A DNA stretch of 64,000 nucleotides. Origin: DATMRF01 sp035566435 (GTDB taxonomy: Bacteria; Verrucomicrobiota; Verrucomicrobiia; Limisphaerales; UBA8199). Both the position numbers and the translations under genes were made by a program. Position 1 is the first letter of the stretch. Each line of letters starts with the position of its first letter. Below the pieces are notes generated by a model that was not told the DNA's origin, ran no database searches, and saw nothing but the letters and a program-made list of their open reading frames with translations. This document shows, piece after piece, positions 44,303 to 52,700 of the stretch. The stretch spans positions 6,096 through 70,095 of the forward strand of contig DATMRF010000012.1 of assembly GCA_035566435.1 (NCBI GenBank), given 5' to 3'.

Positions 44303-45679
44303 TTAAAGCCGTAGCCAGCCCCATTGCAAGCGGTGAATAGTGCCTCTTGTCAGCTTAAATCGTTCCGAAATACGCATTCCCTCAACCCAAAAGACCTCTC
44401 CACGGGCAGTTTCGGCTACGAGCAGCTCATGCCGCTGACGGCGTGGGACCTTCTGATTCGTGAAGAAATCCTGCAATTTGACCTCTTGAGCCATCCCAAT
44501 CGGCAGAAATCGGTCGCCCGGCCGCCAATGGCGCACCAGAATTGCCGAACCCACCTTGTCCGCGTCGAAAAACTCACGTTCAGCGTCTGCCTTTGGCCTG
44601 GCAACACCCCTCTTTGTCTCAATTCGCCACTGGAGCCGGACCCCGTCGAACCGCAACTTGCCTGCTCCGCCGGTAAGGTTCAACCTCCGGCACTTTAGAT
44701 TCGACAGCCCCTTTTCAGGTTGTTGAAGGACTAGCCGCCCAGCCGCATTACGGGCGACCTGGAGCAGATTCAGCCCCGGGACATTGATGGGGTCGCGTGC
44801 GTTCAACCGGAGTCGCTCAACCAGATCAAACTCCGGCCCTACTCCACGGCGCAACAACTGCAGATGGACACACCGGCGCTGGACGGCAACTGGCAACGCC
44901 TCGAAAGGGGTTGAGCCTCGTGGGGAATCGAGCCAGGCCTCGGCGGCCTGGGTAACGAACTCTGCATCGGCTGCTAGAATGTCCATGAGCCGCAGGACGG
45001 TCTTGTCCAACGCCTGCTGATAATGCTTCCGGAAGAGTGGCAGCAGTTCATGCCTGATGCGATTGCGTTGGATGTCCCATGAGGCATTGGTCTCATCCTC
45101 GCGAAAAGGAACATGCTTCTCCGCGGCATGCTCCCGCAGCGCTCGTTTCGGCAGGTCTAACAAGGGACGGACTAATTCGATTTTCGGATTGGCGGGCGAG
45201 AGATTCCGCCATTTCATTCCCGCCAGACCTTCACCGCCGCTGCCGCGCAACAACCGAAGAAAGAAAAGTTCGAGCTGATCATCGGCGTGGTGGGCCAAGG
45301 CCACTGTGGGAATCCTATGGTGAGTAGCATTGCGGGCGAGGAAAGCGTGTCGCAAATTCCGCGCCGCCATCTCGATGGAACACTTGTGGCGGTAGGCAAA
45401 GGCGCGCACATCGGCCCGCTCGACGATCGCGGTTAATCCGAGACGCTCTGCGGTCCGACGGACCAACCTTTCATCGGCGTGGCTGCTGCGGCCGCGAAGC
45501 TGATGGTTCAAGTGCGCGACTGCCAACAGCCAGCCGTGTTTTTCCGACAAGGCCTGCAACAGATGCAGTAACACCATCGAGTCCAGCCCGCCCGACACAG
45601 CAACCAGAATCCGTTGTCCGCGGCGCAACAGCCGGCGACTGAGGATAGAATCTTCGACGTGCTCAAGCAGGTTGCCCAC
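44303..45679 (-). CDS. tilS: tRNA(Ile)-lysidine synthase
   Basis: About 458 residues from a GTG at 45679 (VGNLLEHVEDSILSRRLL); a longer frame to 45757 runs through the palindrome at 45743 and is rejected. The PP-loop is VAVSGGLDS, followed by LNHQLRGRSSHADE and ALAHHADDQLE, which are the substrate and ATP motifs of the family. The C-terminal TilS domain (LVRHWRPGDRFLPIGM ... KLQDFFTNQKVPRRQRHELLVAE ... VFWVEGMRISERFKLT) is complete. It converts C34 of tRNA-Ile(CAU) to lysidine so that AUA is read. ftsH follows on the same strand. Confidence 0.95.
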   Translation of the reverse strand: MGNLLEHVEDSILSRRLLRRGQRILVAVSGGLDSMVLLHLLQALSEKHGWLLAVAHLNHQLRGRSSHADERLVRRTAERLGLTAIVERADVRAFAYRHKCSIEMAARNLRHAFLARNATHHRIPTVALAHHADDQLELFFLRLLRGSGGEGLAGMKWRNLSPANPKIELVRPLLDLPKRALREHAAEKHVPFREDETNASWDIQRNRIRHELLPLFRKHYQQALDKTVLRLMDILAADAEFVTQAAEAWLDSPRGSTPFEALPVAVQRRCVHLQLLRRGVGPEFDLVERLRLNARDPINVPGLNLLQVARNAAGRLVLQQPEKGLSNLKCRRLNLTGGAGKLRFDGVRLQWRIETKRGVARPKADAEREFFDADKVGSAILVRHWRPGDRFLPIGMAQEVKLQDFFTNQKVPRRQRHELLVAETARGEVFWVEGMRISERFKLTRGTIHRLQWGWLRL

Positions 45680-45742
45680 GAAGGAAAGGCTACCCCATCG
45701 AACACACCGGGCAAGCGGATTGGCAGCGGCTTGCGAGGGTAG

Positions 45743-45763
45743 GGCGCGTTGTCTCAACGCGCC
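45743..45763. repeat. Short dispersed palindrome, copy 3
   Basis: GGCGCGTTG and CAACGCGCC flank the loop TCT. It lies in the 274-bp gap upstream of tilS. Copies 1 and 2 are at 1120 and 39867. The remainder of this gap holds no gene. Confidence 0.6.
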
Positions 45764-45953
45764 ACCGCTCTGAGTGGGTGTCGTGCAGCCAGTAAACGTC
45801 GTCCGTTGGCGGAGCTCTGCCGTGGTTTGAGGACAAACCGCCCCACCCTTGGAGCGGTCAGCAACGACTCCTGGACTCCTGCTTATCTCTTAGTCCCTTC
45901 TTGACTTTACACATCCCAGCCTGAGCAGACATCACGCATCAACGCCCCCCGCC

Positions 45954-46661
45954 TCAAATCTCCGCCTCGTCTTCGTGCATATACATCGAGACGTTGGTGA
46001 AGCCTTCGGAGCCGGCCAGTTCCGATTGGAGCTCGCTGGAACGGGAGGTATCACGAAGCAGCAGACGGTAGGTGATCTCGGTGCCGTCGTTGGTCGCGCG
46101 CCGCTCGCTGGCGAGGTCGAGCCGGGTGGCATGACGTTTGAGAATTTCTTTCAGAGCAGCCAGCCGGGGAGTTACTTCTCCTGTGACGCGCAAGCTGAGC
46201 ACCGCATCGTAGCGACGGCGGGTGCCAAAGTACATGAATCGCAGGCAGAGAAAGGCCGCGCCAACGCCCAGCGCCCCCAGGGCCGCCGTCGAGAAACGCG
46301 TCGTGCCGATCGCGACGCCTTCCATAATGCACCACAGGACGAAAGTGGTATCCCGGGTGTCTTTAAGCACGTTGCGAAACCGAACGACGCCGAAGACGCC
46401 GAGCAAGCCGAAAGCGACGAACAGATTCCCGGCCATCGACACCATCAGCAGAGCCACCAGCAGGGGCATGACCGCGAGGGCGCCCACGTAGGTCCGGGAA
46501 TAAGACAGCGCCTCGTGCGTCCACATGTAAACGAAGCCGATGAAGAGCCCGACGGCAAACGCCAGAACGATGATGAAGAGAACAATCAACGGATCCGGAG
46601 TCCCCGGCCAGACCGAACGAGTCAAGTCGGACCGGGCGAGTGAATTAAAGAATTCATTCAT
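45954..46661 (-). CDS. DUF4956 membrane protein
   Basis: About 235 residues from MNEFFNSLARSDLTRSVWPG at 46661, preceded by GGAGGAGGA; longer frames are unlikely. Membrane helices are seen at PLIVLFIIVLAFAVGLFIGFV, VGALAVMPLLVALLMVSM, NLFVAFGLLGVFGVVRFR, VLWCIMEGVAIGTT and AALGALGVGAAFLCLRF. The conserved FGVVRFRNVLKDTRDTTFVLW is the hallmark of DUF4956. A soluble C-terminal domain (LSLRVTGEVTPRLAALKEILKRH) follows. The gene overlaps the upstream VTC-domain gene by 4 bases. DUF4956 and VTC genes are recurrent neighbours and may form a membrane polyphosphate-related complex. Confidence 0.9.
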   Translation of the reverse strand: MNEFFNSLARSDLTRSVWPGTPDPLIVLFIIVLAFAVGLFIGFVYMWTHEALSYSRTYVGALAVMPLLVALLMVSMAGNLFVAFGLLGVFGVVRFRNVLKDTRDTTFVLWCIMEGVAIGTTRFSTAALGALGVGAAFLCLRFMYFGTRRRYDAVLSLRVTGEVTPRLAALKEILKRHATRLDLASERRATNDGTEITYRLLLRDTSRSSELQSELAGSEGFTNVSMYMHEDEAEI

Positions 46662-47467
46662 AACACGAGTTCCTCCTCCTGCTCGGTCAGCACTTTCCGT
46701 TGCCATTGAAGCTGCTGCGCATAGACGCAGGCGGAGTACTTGCAGACCGAAATCTGCTTGAGATTGAAGATTTTGGCCAGCTCGAACATCCAACGGGGCG
46801 CCTGGTTGTCGAACTTCAACTCCAGGACGACCCCATCCTTCGGGAACGGCGCCATGTAAGGCGGCAAAAACGGACGCCAACCGCGCTTCGGGACCTCCAT
46901 TCGCCCATCGCCATCGTACCGGCTGCCATGGATATAGCGGTCGATCGTCACGCGCAGTTCGTCATCGTTCTCGGATTCGTAAATCTCGCGGTAATACGAG
47001 ATGAAGATTGCGCCCCGGGCGCGAATGGTATTGGCGAAACGCCAGAAATCATCGCTGACATCGCGCCGACGATTCCCATGCACCAGGTGGGTAGCGTCCG
47101 CACGGTAAGGCTCCTCCGGCGAGCCACTGGTCAGGATTTGCCGCACTCCGTCGCGGCTGATCATGGCGCGGTCCTTGCAAACGACCTCACCAACTCGCCG
47201 TTTGATTTCTAGAAACGCGGGCCGCTGCCAGTCATGGTCATAGAAACGGATGCGCAGTTTCATGCGGTTTTTATGGCCGGTGTAGGATTGCCGAAACAGG
47301 AAGAGATCAGGCGAATCCATGTAGAGACTGATCACCGGATGCCCGCGGATGTGCCCGGAGCCGTTGTGGGGCGAAGGCCGGAGATAGCTGCTTACGAAAT
47401 CGGCGATCGCGACTGCGCGGGGCTCTTCGATGATATACTTCAGCTCGTAACGCGCGCTATGAGCCAT
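46658..47467 (-). CDS. VTC-domain protein (polyphosphate polymerase-like)
   Basis: A 269-residue protein of the VTC family. It begins MAHSARYELKYIIEEPRAVAI, the start of the tunnel fold, with YMDSPDLFLFRQSYTGHKNRMKLRIRFYD, FLEIKRRVGEVVCKDRA and VVLELKFDNQAPRWM. The ELK.KF and RxRxY basic residues correspond to the triphosphate-tunnel ligands of yeast Vtc4, which makes polyphosphate. Bacterial homologs are found next to DUF4956 proteins. The next gene (DUF4956) starts within its stop codon, so the two proteins are probably made together. Confidence 0.9.
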   Translation of the reverse strand: MAHSARYELKYIIEEPRAVAIADFVSSYLRPSPHNGSGHIRGHPVISLYMDSPDLFLFRQSYTGHKNRMKLRIRFYDHDWQRPAFLEIKRRVGEVVCKDRAMISRDGVRQILTSGSPEEPYRADATHLVHGNRRRDVSDDFWRFANTIRARGAIFISYYREIYESENDDELRVTIDRYIHGSRYDGDGRMEVPKRGWRPFLPPYMAPFPKDGVVLELKFDNQAPRWMFELAKIFNLKQISVCKYSACVYAQQLQWQRKVLTEQEEELVL

Positions 47468-47470
47468 ACC

Positions 47471-48604
47471 TCAGGCGAGGGCTGCCCCCACCCGCTGTGC
47501 GCGCTTTGGAGCGCTTCGCGCGGCCCTTTCAAAACGCCTCGTTTCATGGGTCAATACCTCGCACGCTAACCGGATGCAATCCAGCGGCCTCGGGCTGAAA
47601 ACCGTCTCCTTGCCCAGCATGACGGCGTCCGCGCGTTGCCGGGCGATGAGGGACAAATCCGACAACTCAGCCCGCTGAGGCAGGCCCGTTTCGGCGAAAG
47701 CCTCCAGTACTTGAGTCGCAACCACCACCGGTTTGCCTGCCCGTCGCGCCGCGGCGACAAGCTGTTCCTGGACCTCCGGCAGGCGGACATAACCGACCGC
47801 CAACCCGAGGTCGCCGCGGGCTACCATAACGCCGTCAGCCTCTGCGATGATTTCCTCGGCACAGTCCACGGCGGCGACGGTTTCGAATTTTGCCATCAAC
47901 CGAACGTCGACCCCGAGATGTTTGCGCGCCTCACGACGCCCATACCGAACGTCATCGGGAGAGGCGATCAGCGACAGCGCGACCCAATCCGGCAGCGCAT
48001 TCGTTTCCGCGAGAGCTTCCAGGAGAAGGCGGTCCGGAGGCGTGACTACCTTAAAAGGACTTCGACTGTCCGGCAGAAATAGTGAATTAGACGATTTGAA
48101 GGGGATGGCGCCATGGACCAGGCGGGCAACGACGCCATCGTCGCGCCGCTCATCCACGACAAAATTCAGGCGCCCATCACAGAACCACATCCGCTGGTTC
48201 GCTTTCAATTCCCCAAGCAACTCCGACAATCCCGGCAACGGCACCGGGACTACTCCGTTTTGCGCAGGGGCTGCCCGGGCAATTTCCGGGTCCCAGAACA
48301 AGACCCGGTCGCCGATGGCAAGGCGCAGTTCCTGCATTGTGCCCGTCCGGGGGCGCGATGAGGGGAGATCCAGCAATAATTGAACGGGTGTGCCAGCAGC
48401 CACAGAGGCGGAGCGCACAGCCAGTGCGTTCTCAGCATGGGGCCGTTGCCGATACCCGCACGGCAGCCGGAACCATTTGGCACCCAGTTGGATAGCACGC
48501 CGCAAGTCCTCCGATCGCTCCAGGGTCGGACCGACCGTTGCCATGATTTCCGGCACTTTCCACCGTTCCGTTGCGAGTGTCTCCAGCTCAGGCTTACTCT
48601 TCAC
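47471..48604 (-). CDS. Pyruvate kinase-like protein lacking the C-terminal domain
   Basis: A 377-residue protein, about 90 residues shorter than typical pyruvate kinases. It has the start motif PEIMATVGPT, the catalytic-Lys segment RLMAKFET and the metal-binding EIIAEADGVMVARGDLGLAV, so the TIM-barrel and the lid domain (about 65-150) are present. However, the potassium-site motif usually RLNFSHG is RLPCGYR (46-52), and the usual SGETA near the C-terminus is LGKETVF. The regulatory C-terminal domain is missing. Activity as a true pyruvate kinase is uncertain. It is followed on the same strand by the VTC gene. Confidence 0.8.
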   Translation of the reverse strand: MKSKPELETLATERWKVPEIMATVGPTLERSEDLRRAIQLGAKWFRLPCGYRQRPHAENALAVRSASVAAGTPVQLLLDLPSSRPRTGTMQELRLAIGDRVLFWDPEIARAAPAQNGVVPVPLPGLSELLGELKANQRMWFCDGRLNFVVDERRDDGVVARLVHGAIPFKSSNSLFLPDSRSPFKVVTPPDRLLLEALAETNALPDWVALSLIASPDDVRYGRREARKHLGVDVRLMAKFETVAAVDCAEEIIAEADGVMVARGDLGLAVGYVRLPEVQEQLVAAARRAGKPVVVATQVLEAFAETGLPQRAELSDLSLIARQRADAVMLGKETVFSPRPLDCIRLACEVLTHETRRFERAARSAPKRAQRVGAALA

Positions 48605-48687
48605 TTTTTCTAATTAGCTATACTCGACCGGATGAGCAGTTTCCAGACCGTAATGTTACGGAATTGTGACGCTTTGGCCGGATCAAG

Positions 48688-49371
48688 TCAATCCACTTCC
48701 GCGAGCAGCAACTGCACTCGCCGCTTGGATTCGCCCAGCACAACAGCGGTTCCGAAACCAGAGTTTCGGGCCATCGCGCAGGCCTCCTGGCTCTCAAAGT
48801 AGGTCTTATTCTGCGGCGCGTGCGCGCAGATGCTCCGGGCCGCTGCATTCAAAAAATCGAACACCAGGAAGCCGCCCGGCATCAGGCCATCTCTTACGGC
48901 CTGCAACAGTGCCTCGCCATGATGCCGTCCGTAATGGGATAGGAGCACGCCCCGCGACAGAACGGCCCCGGCCTTGGGACAGAGTGAGGGAAGCTGAAAA
49001 CAATCGCCGACGACAAACCTGCATTGTTTGAGCTGCTTCGCCTCCGCCACGCGGATCATTTTCTGGCTAATGTCCACGCCGACACCCCAGGCGAATCTGG
49101 ATACCACCTCTGCGAGGACGAGACCGGTGCCGCAGCCGGCGTCGATCACGCCGTGCCGCGCACAGAAATCCTGGCGCTGCTTAACCGCCCTAAGTGCGTG
49201 CCGCAAAAACCGCGCGTACCCCTCATCTTCATTCAGGTGGCAAGCGGGGCATGCGAGTTCGCGGTCCCAGGTGGCAGCTTTGGCATCCCAGCGAGCGGCA
49301 ATGGCCATGAGTCGCCGCGTTTCGTAGAGCCCCTGGCTGTCTTCGCTATCCCGGGACGAACCCTGGCTCAT
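48688..49371 (-). CDS. SAM-dependent class I methyltransferase
   Basis: A 227-residue methyltransferase. The SAM-binding loop is HGVIDAGCGTGLVLAEV (DAGCGTG 77-83), followed by GVGVDISQKMIRVAE, VVGDCFQLPSL and RDGLMPGGFLVFDFLN. An N-terminal region has CPACHLNEDEGY, a Cys pair of unknown use. It lies at the 3' end of the operon that starts with the thymidylate-synthase-like gene; its start overlaps the stop of the Ham1-HIT gene by 4 bases. The methyl acceptor is unknown. Linkage suggests a modified nucleotide or nucleoside. Confidence 0.88.
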   Translation of the reverse strand: MSQGSSRDSEDSQGLYETRRLMAIAARWDAKAATWDRELACPACHLNEDEGYARFLRHALRAVKQRQDFCARHGVIDAGCGTGLVLAEVVSRFAWGVGVDISQKMIRVAEAKQLKQCRFVVGDCFQLPSLCPKAGAVLSRGVLLSHYGRHHGEALLQAVRDGLMPGGFLVFDFLNAAARSICAHAPQNKTYFESQEACAMARNSGFGTAVVLGESKRRVQLLLAEVD

Positions 49372-50585
49372 AGGCGGAGCCGGCCTTTCAAGGCGTGGTA
49401 CGTGGCGAGCAATTCGTCCTGGCCTGGATAATCACGCCAATGCCACCGCTCGGGCATTCCGAGTTGGGTGGCGATAATGCGGCGCACGAGCTGAGTAGGC
49501 ACGTTTTGGCCGTCATAGACACGCCGGGTGCCGTCGTTTTCCTGGACAAACAGGTAGCCGAATTCGGCCCGCTGCAAGCGAGCCAGCTCCGCAAGCGAGC
49601 CGAGCGGCACGCTCATTCGCTCCGATAAGTGAGGCTGGACCTGAATCGCGGCCGGGAAGATGTTCAGGTGCGCATGATCGACACAGCAAACTCCCTTGCT
49701 CCACTCGGGCGCGGGGCCGTGCTCGAACACGAGCGGGGCTACTCCCCAGCGTAAGCGAACAGCCTCGCTGATAACCGCTAATAGTCGCTCGAGCCGATCG
49801 AAGGCCGCAGGCCGCAGGTGGGCCAGAGACAGAATGTGCTGGCGTGTCAGCAGCAGCAGCCCTCCTTCCATGAATTCACCCAGGGGTGGCATCACCACGA
49901 AATCCTCGTCCTCATAAACCACTCGCGATGCCAGGCGGTTCCCCATCATGCTCGAGAAGATACTCAGGCCGTCGTTTTCCAACTCCGCGCAAAAGGCGCA
50001 TTCGTAGTTGGGCCGGCCTGTGGATGACGTTTCGCCACACCGCGCGTCCGGGGCGGTTTCCAAGTGAAGTGAGAAGGCATCAGCGCCGAGTGCTGCCAGT
50101 GCCCGGGCGCGGTGCAGAAGTCGCCCGTTTTCAGCGGACGTGTCGGGAACGAACAGATCCGACAGCAGCATCCGCTCGTCGCGCACCGGGCGCGTGAAAT
50201 CAATATGACCGGGAACCATGCCGGCCCAGCTTCGCAAAGACTGGCTCACCCAACAGCCAAGGTGGCATTCCATGACGGCGCGGTTGGAACTGCCGCTCAG
50301 CAACCGCTGGAGCCCAGCCACACCCAGGCTGCCCAGCACCGTGGAGGTCAGCGGCCCGGGAAACCCTGCGTAAGCCTCCAGCGCCAGACCGGCGTCATCC
50401 ACCAGCACCGGGCGGCCGAACATCGACGCTGCCGCGCGGGCTTTTTCGGCGAGGGCCTCGGAAAAGCTCCGGCTCTGCAACTCCGCCATCGGCTGCCGCG
50501 GTCGTTCCAGCACGATGCGCAGGCGCTCCAGGTCCCGGGCGAACGGCGCGTACTTGGCGGGATTCGAGGTGACGAGCGTCAGCAT
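49368..50585 (-). CDS. Ham1-like NTP pyrophosphatase fused to HIT domain
   Basis: A 405-residue fusion. Residues 1-190 resemble Ham1/RdgB nucleotide pyrophosphatases: LVTSNPAKYAPFARDLE (substrate loop, like T-x-N-x-x-K) and VLVDDAGLALEAYAGFPGPLT (like the DSGL-GG-PG region). Residues 190-405 resemble a HIT-family hydrolase or transferase, with a Cys pair C196-x2-C199 (ECAFC) and CCVDHAHLNIFPA (His304, His306, Asn308). The HIT triad is normally His-x-His-x-His; the third His is Asn here. Both halves act on nucleotide phosphates, so the protein may clear or recycle an unwanted nucleotide. It overlaps both neighbours. Confidence 0.8.
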   Translation of the reverse strand: MLTLVTSNPAKYAPFARDLERLRIVLERPRQPMAELQSRSFSEALAEKARAAASMFGRPVLVDDAGLALEAYAGFPGPLTSTVLGSLGVAGLQRLLSGSSNRAVMECHLGCWVSQSLRSWAGMVPGHIDFTRPVRDERMLLSDLFVPDTSAENGRLLHRARALAALGADAFSLHLETAPDARCGETSSTGRPNYECAFCAELENDGLSIFSSMMGNRLASRVVYEDEDFVVMPPLGEFMEGGLLLLTRQHILSLAHLRPAAFDRLERLLAVISEAVRLRWGVAPLVFEHGPAPEWSKGVCCVDHAHLNIFPAAIQVQPHLSERMSVPLGSLAELARLQRAEFGYLFVQENDGTRRVYDGQNVPTQLVRRIIATQLGMPERWHWRDYPGQDELLATYHALKGRLRL

Positions 50586-51274
50586 CGGAGCTTTTCGCGC
50601 ACCAGGACCAGGGCGGAGTCCGCGACTTCGTCAGGGCTCCCGCGCTCGGCATCCAGAAAGACCATGTTTGGGGTGTGTCGAGCCAACCACCGATAAAATT
50701 CCCGTTCGCGCGAGTGAAAGTCTGCCGTAGCGGTCAATTCGTCCAGGGCTCGAGCCGTCCCGGCTTTCTTTGCGATCCGCGATTGACAGGTCGCGAATGA
50801 AGCTTCCAGGACGATAGTAAGGTCGGGCACCCGGACAGCAGTTGAGATTGGACACAGCATCGCGAGCAACTTTTCAAGGCGCTCCGGGCTCTCGGCCGCA
50901 TGGACAGCCAGGGTGGACCAGAGCGAGCGGTCCATGACGACCAGCCGTTCCGGGCGCGGCTGCAGCAGGCGCATTTGCTCGAAGCAGCCGCTCAAGAAAA
51001 ACATCGCGGAGGAATGCCACTCGGCGTCGCGGATCATGCGCGTTTTAAAGGAGTCCGAGAACCAGGCTTCATCGGTCCCGAGGCAGGACGGCGCGCCGAG
51101 GCTGCGGGCCAAATTGTGACACAAGGTGGTTTTGCCGGCGCCGTTTGGACCTTCGAGGGCAACCACGGACGGCCCGGACGTTGCTGAAGCGGCGAATGGC
51201 GGCAAACGGAACGCGTCGAGCGCCAGCCGATAAGCATCGGCGGATGGCGCGAGGTGTCCAGCGACAGTCTTCAT
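50579..51274 (-). CDS. Thymidylate/deoxynucleoside kinase-like P-loop protein
   Basis: A 231-residue P-loop NTPase. After a 35-residue leader the Walker A is LEGPNGAGKTT (GPNGAGKTT, 42-50). The Asp-Arg-Ser motif, LVVMDRSLWSTLAVHAAES, matches the DRY/DRS region of thymidylate and deoxynucleoside kinases. A LID-like segment (ATCQSRIAKKAGT) follows. It probably phosphorylates a nucleoside or nucleotide substrate. Its start is 43 bases downstream of the radical SAM gene, and its stop overlaps the Ham1-HIT gene by 7 bases. Whether it acts on the common dTMP pool or on an unusual nucleotide cannot be told. Confidence 0.8.
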   Translation of the reverse strand: MKTVAGHLAPSADAYRLALDAFRLPPFAASATSGPSVVALEGPNGAGKTTLCHNLARSLGAPSCLGTDEAWFSDSFKTRMIRDAEWHSSAMFFLSGCFEQMRLLQPRPERLVVMDRSLWSTLAVHAAESPERLEKLLAMLCPISTAVRVPDLTIVLEASFATCQSRIAKKAGTARALDELTATADFHSREREFYRWLARHTPNMVFLDAERGSPDEVADSALVLVREKLRC

Positions 51275-51317
51275 GCACTTGGCAGGAAGCCCTTGTCATT
51301 ACTGCCGTCCGAACGTT

Positions 51318-52700
51318 TCATGCCGCCAGAACGGACGCTGGCGGCCGGAAGACATTCATGGAATTCCGGCTCAAGGGTGTAGTGTAAATGTATTCGGAGT
51401 TCGGCCCGGCCTGGTCGCTGCTGACGTAACCTTCAGCTTCGAGGGCGGCGGCGGTGTCCTCGAGCAGTTGGAGCAACTGTTGGTGACTCAAGTAGTCAAA
51501 CTGGATATCACCGTCGAGTCCGCCATAACAAAAACTCTCGAAGGACTTTGGATTGGCGATGCGGATGCCGAACCGCGCCGGCTCGTTGTAATAAATCGTG
51601 CCGGGGAACGGAATGAGCTGATGGATGGAGATTTCGTGCGGACGCAGGTCGAGCATGAACTTGATGGATTCGTATTGCTCGTCCAGCGAACCCGGCAGGC
51701 CGTAGATCCAGCCGGTCTTGGCGCGGAGGCCGGCGGCCATCGCTGCTTTCACTCCCCGCCGGATCTGGTCGGTCGTCATGCCTTTTCTCGCGGCCTGCAG
51801 GATTCGGTCCGAGCCGGATTCGACGCCGAAATAGATGCGCTGGCATTCGGCGGCGCGCAAAGCCGAGGCCACCTCGGGGTCCACGCGGTCGGCGCGCATC
51901 TGGCCGATCCAGCTCACACCGACGTTACGGGCGGCATAAGCCCGGCAGAACTCCAGAATGTCGTGCTTGCGCAGCAGGAATATGTCATCGGCGAAAAAGA
52001 TTTCGCGCGCCGCATAGACATCGCGCAAATGTTCGATCTCGGCGATGACCCGTTCATGGAGGCGGATGGCGACGCCATCGCTGCGGACGGTGCCGGTGTA
52101 ATTGCAGCAAAAGCTGCAGTGATGCGGACAGCCGCGCGAAGCGAGCATCGAGTGGTGCGTGTAGCGAGACAGGTCGTACAAAGTCCGATCAATAAAGGGC
52201 AGCTCATCAAGTGCAGTGACTTTCGAGCGGCCCTGGGTCCGCGCGACTTCGCCGCTTTGAGCCCGGAAAACCATGCCAGCGAGGCCGTCAAACCCCTGCC
52301 CCGCCTGCAAACAGGAAATCAGCTCAGCGATCACCGGTTCACCCTCCCCCAGCACGACAATGTCGGCGCCGTCGGCCAGCAGGTCTTCCGGAAACAAGGT
52401 GGCGTGGACCCCGCCGGCGACGATTTGAATATCCGGGCGGATCTCCTTCAGCTTGCGGATTTGGCGCCGGGCGACCGGGTAGTTTGGCGTAATCACCGAG
52501 AAACCGACCAGCGCCGGTTCGAACCGGGCGACCACGTCGAACAGGAGAGTGTCCTCGAGACCTTCCACGTTCTGGTCAAAGATACGCACCTCATGGCCTT
52601 GCTGTTTGAGCAAGGTTCCGAGAAACCCAACCCCGAGCGGATACTCCCGGTACATCTGCTTGGGATTGTATGAGCGCGGGACCGCAAATAAGACCTTCAT
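51318..52700 (-). CDS. B12-binding-type radical SAM enzyme
   Basis: About 460 residues from MKVLFAVPRSYNPKQMYREY at 52700, preceded by GGGAGGAC. A longer frame to 52871 is rejected because it has no ribosome site and overlaps the upstream gene. Residues 1-130 form a B12-binding-type Rossmann domain (GVGFLGTLLKQQGHEVRIFD; VAGGVHATLFPEDLLAD) without the DxHxxG base-off motif. The radical SAM cluster is C191-x3-C195-x2-C198 in RGCPHHCSFCCN. The TIM-barrel segments RIYFGVESGSDRILQAARKG and GLRAKTGWIYGLPG follow. It should generate a 5'-deoxyadenosyl radical for an unknown, possibly methyl- or carbon-skeleton, modification. It overlaps the upstream gene by 4 bases. Confidence 0.88.
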   Translation of the reverse strand: MKVLFAVPRSYNPKQMYREYPLGVGFLGTLLKQQGHEVRIFDQNVEGLEDTLLFDVVARFEPALVGFSVITPNYPVARRQIRKLKEIRPDIQIVAGGVHATLFPEDLLADGADIVVLGEGEPVIAELISCLQAGQGFDGLAGMVFRAQSGEVARTQGRSKVTALDELPFIDRTLYDLSRYTHHSMLASRGCPHHCSFCCNYTGTVRSDGVAIRLHERVIAEIEHLRDVYAAREIFFADDIFLLRKHDILEFCRAYAARNVGVSWIGQMRADRVDPEVASALRAAECQRIYFGVESGSDRILQAARKGMTTDQIRRGVKAAMAAGLRAKTGWIYGLPGSLDEQYESIKFMLDLRPHEISIHQLIPFPGTIYYNEPARFGIRIANPKSFESFCYGGLDGDIQFDYLSHQQLLQLLEDTAAALEAEGYVSSDQAGPNSEYIYTTPLSRNSMNVFRPPASVLAA

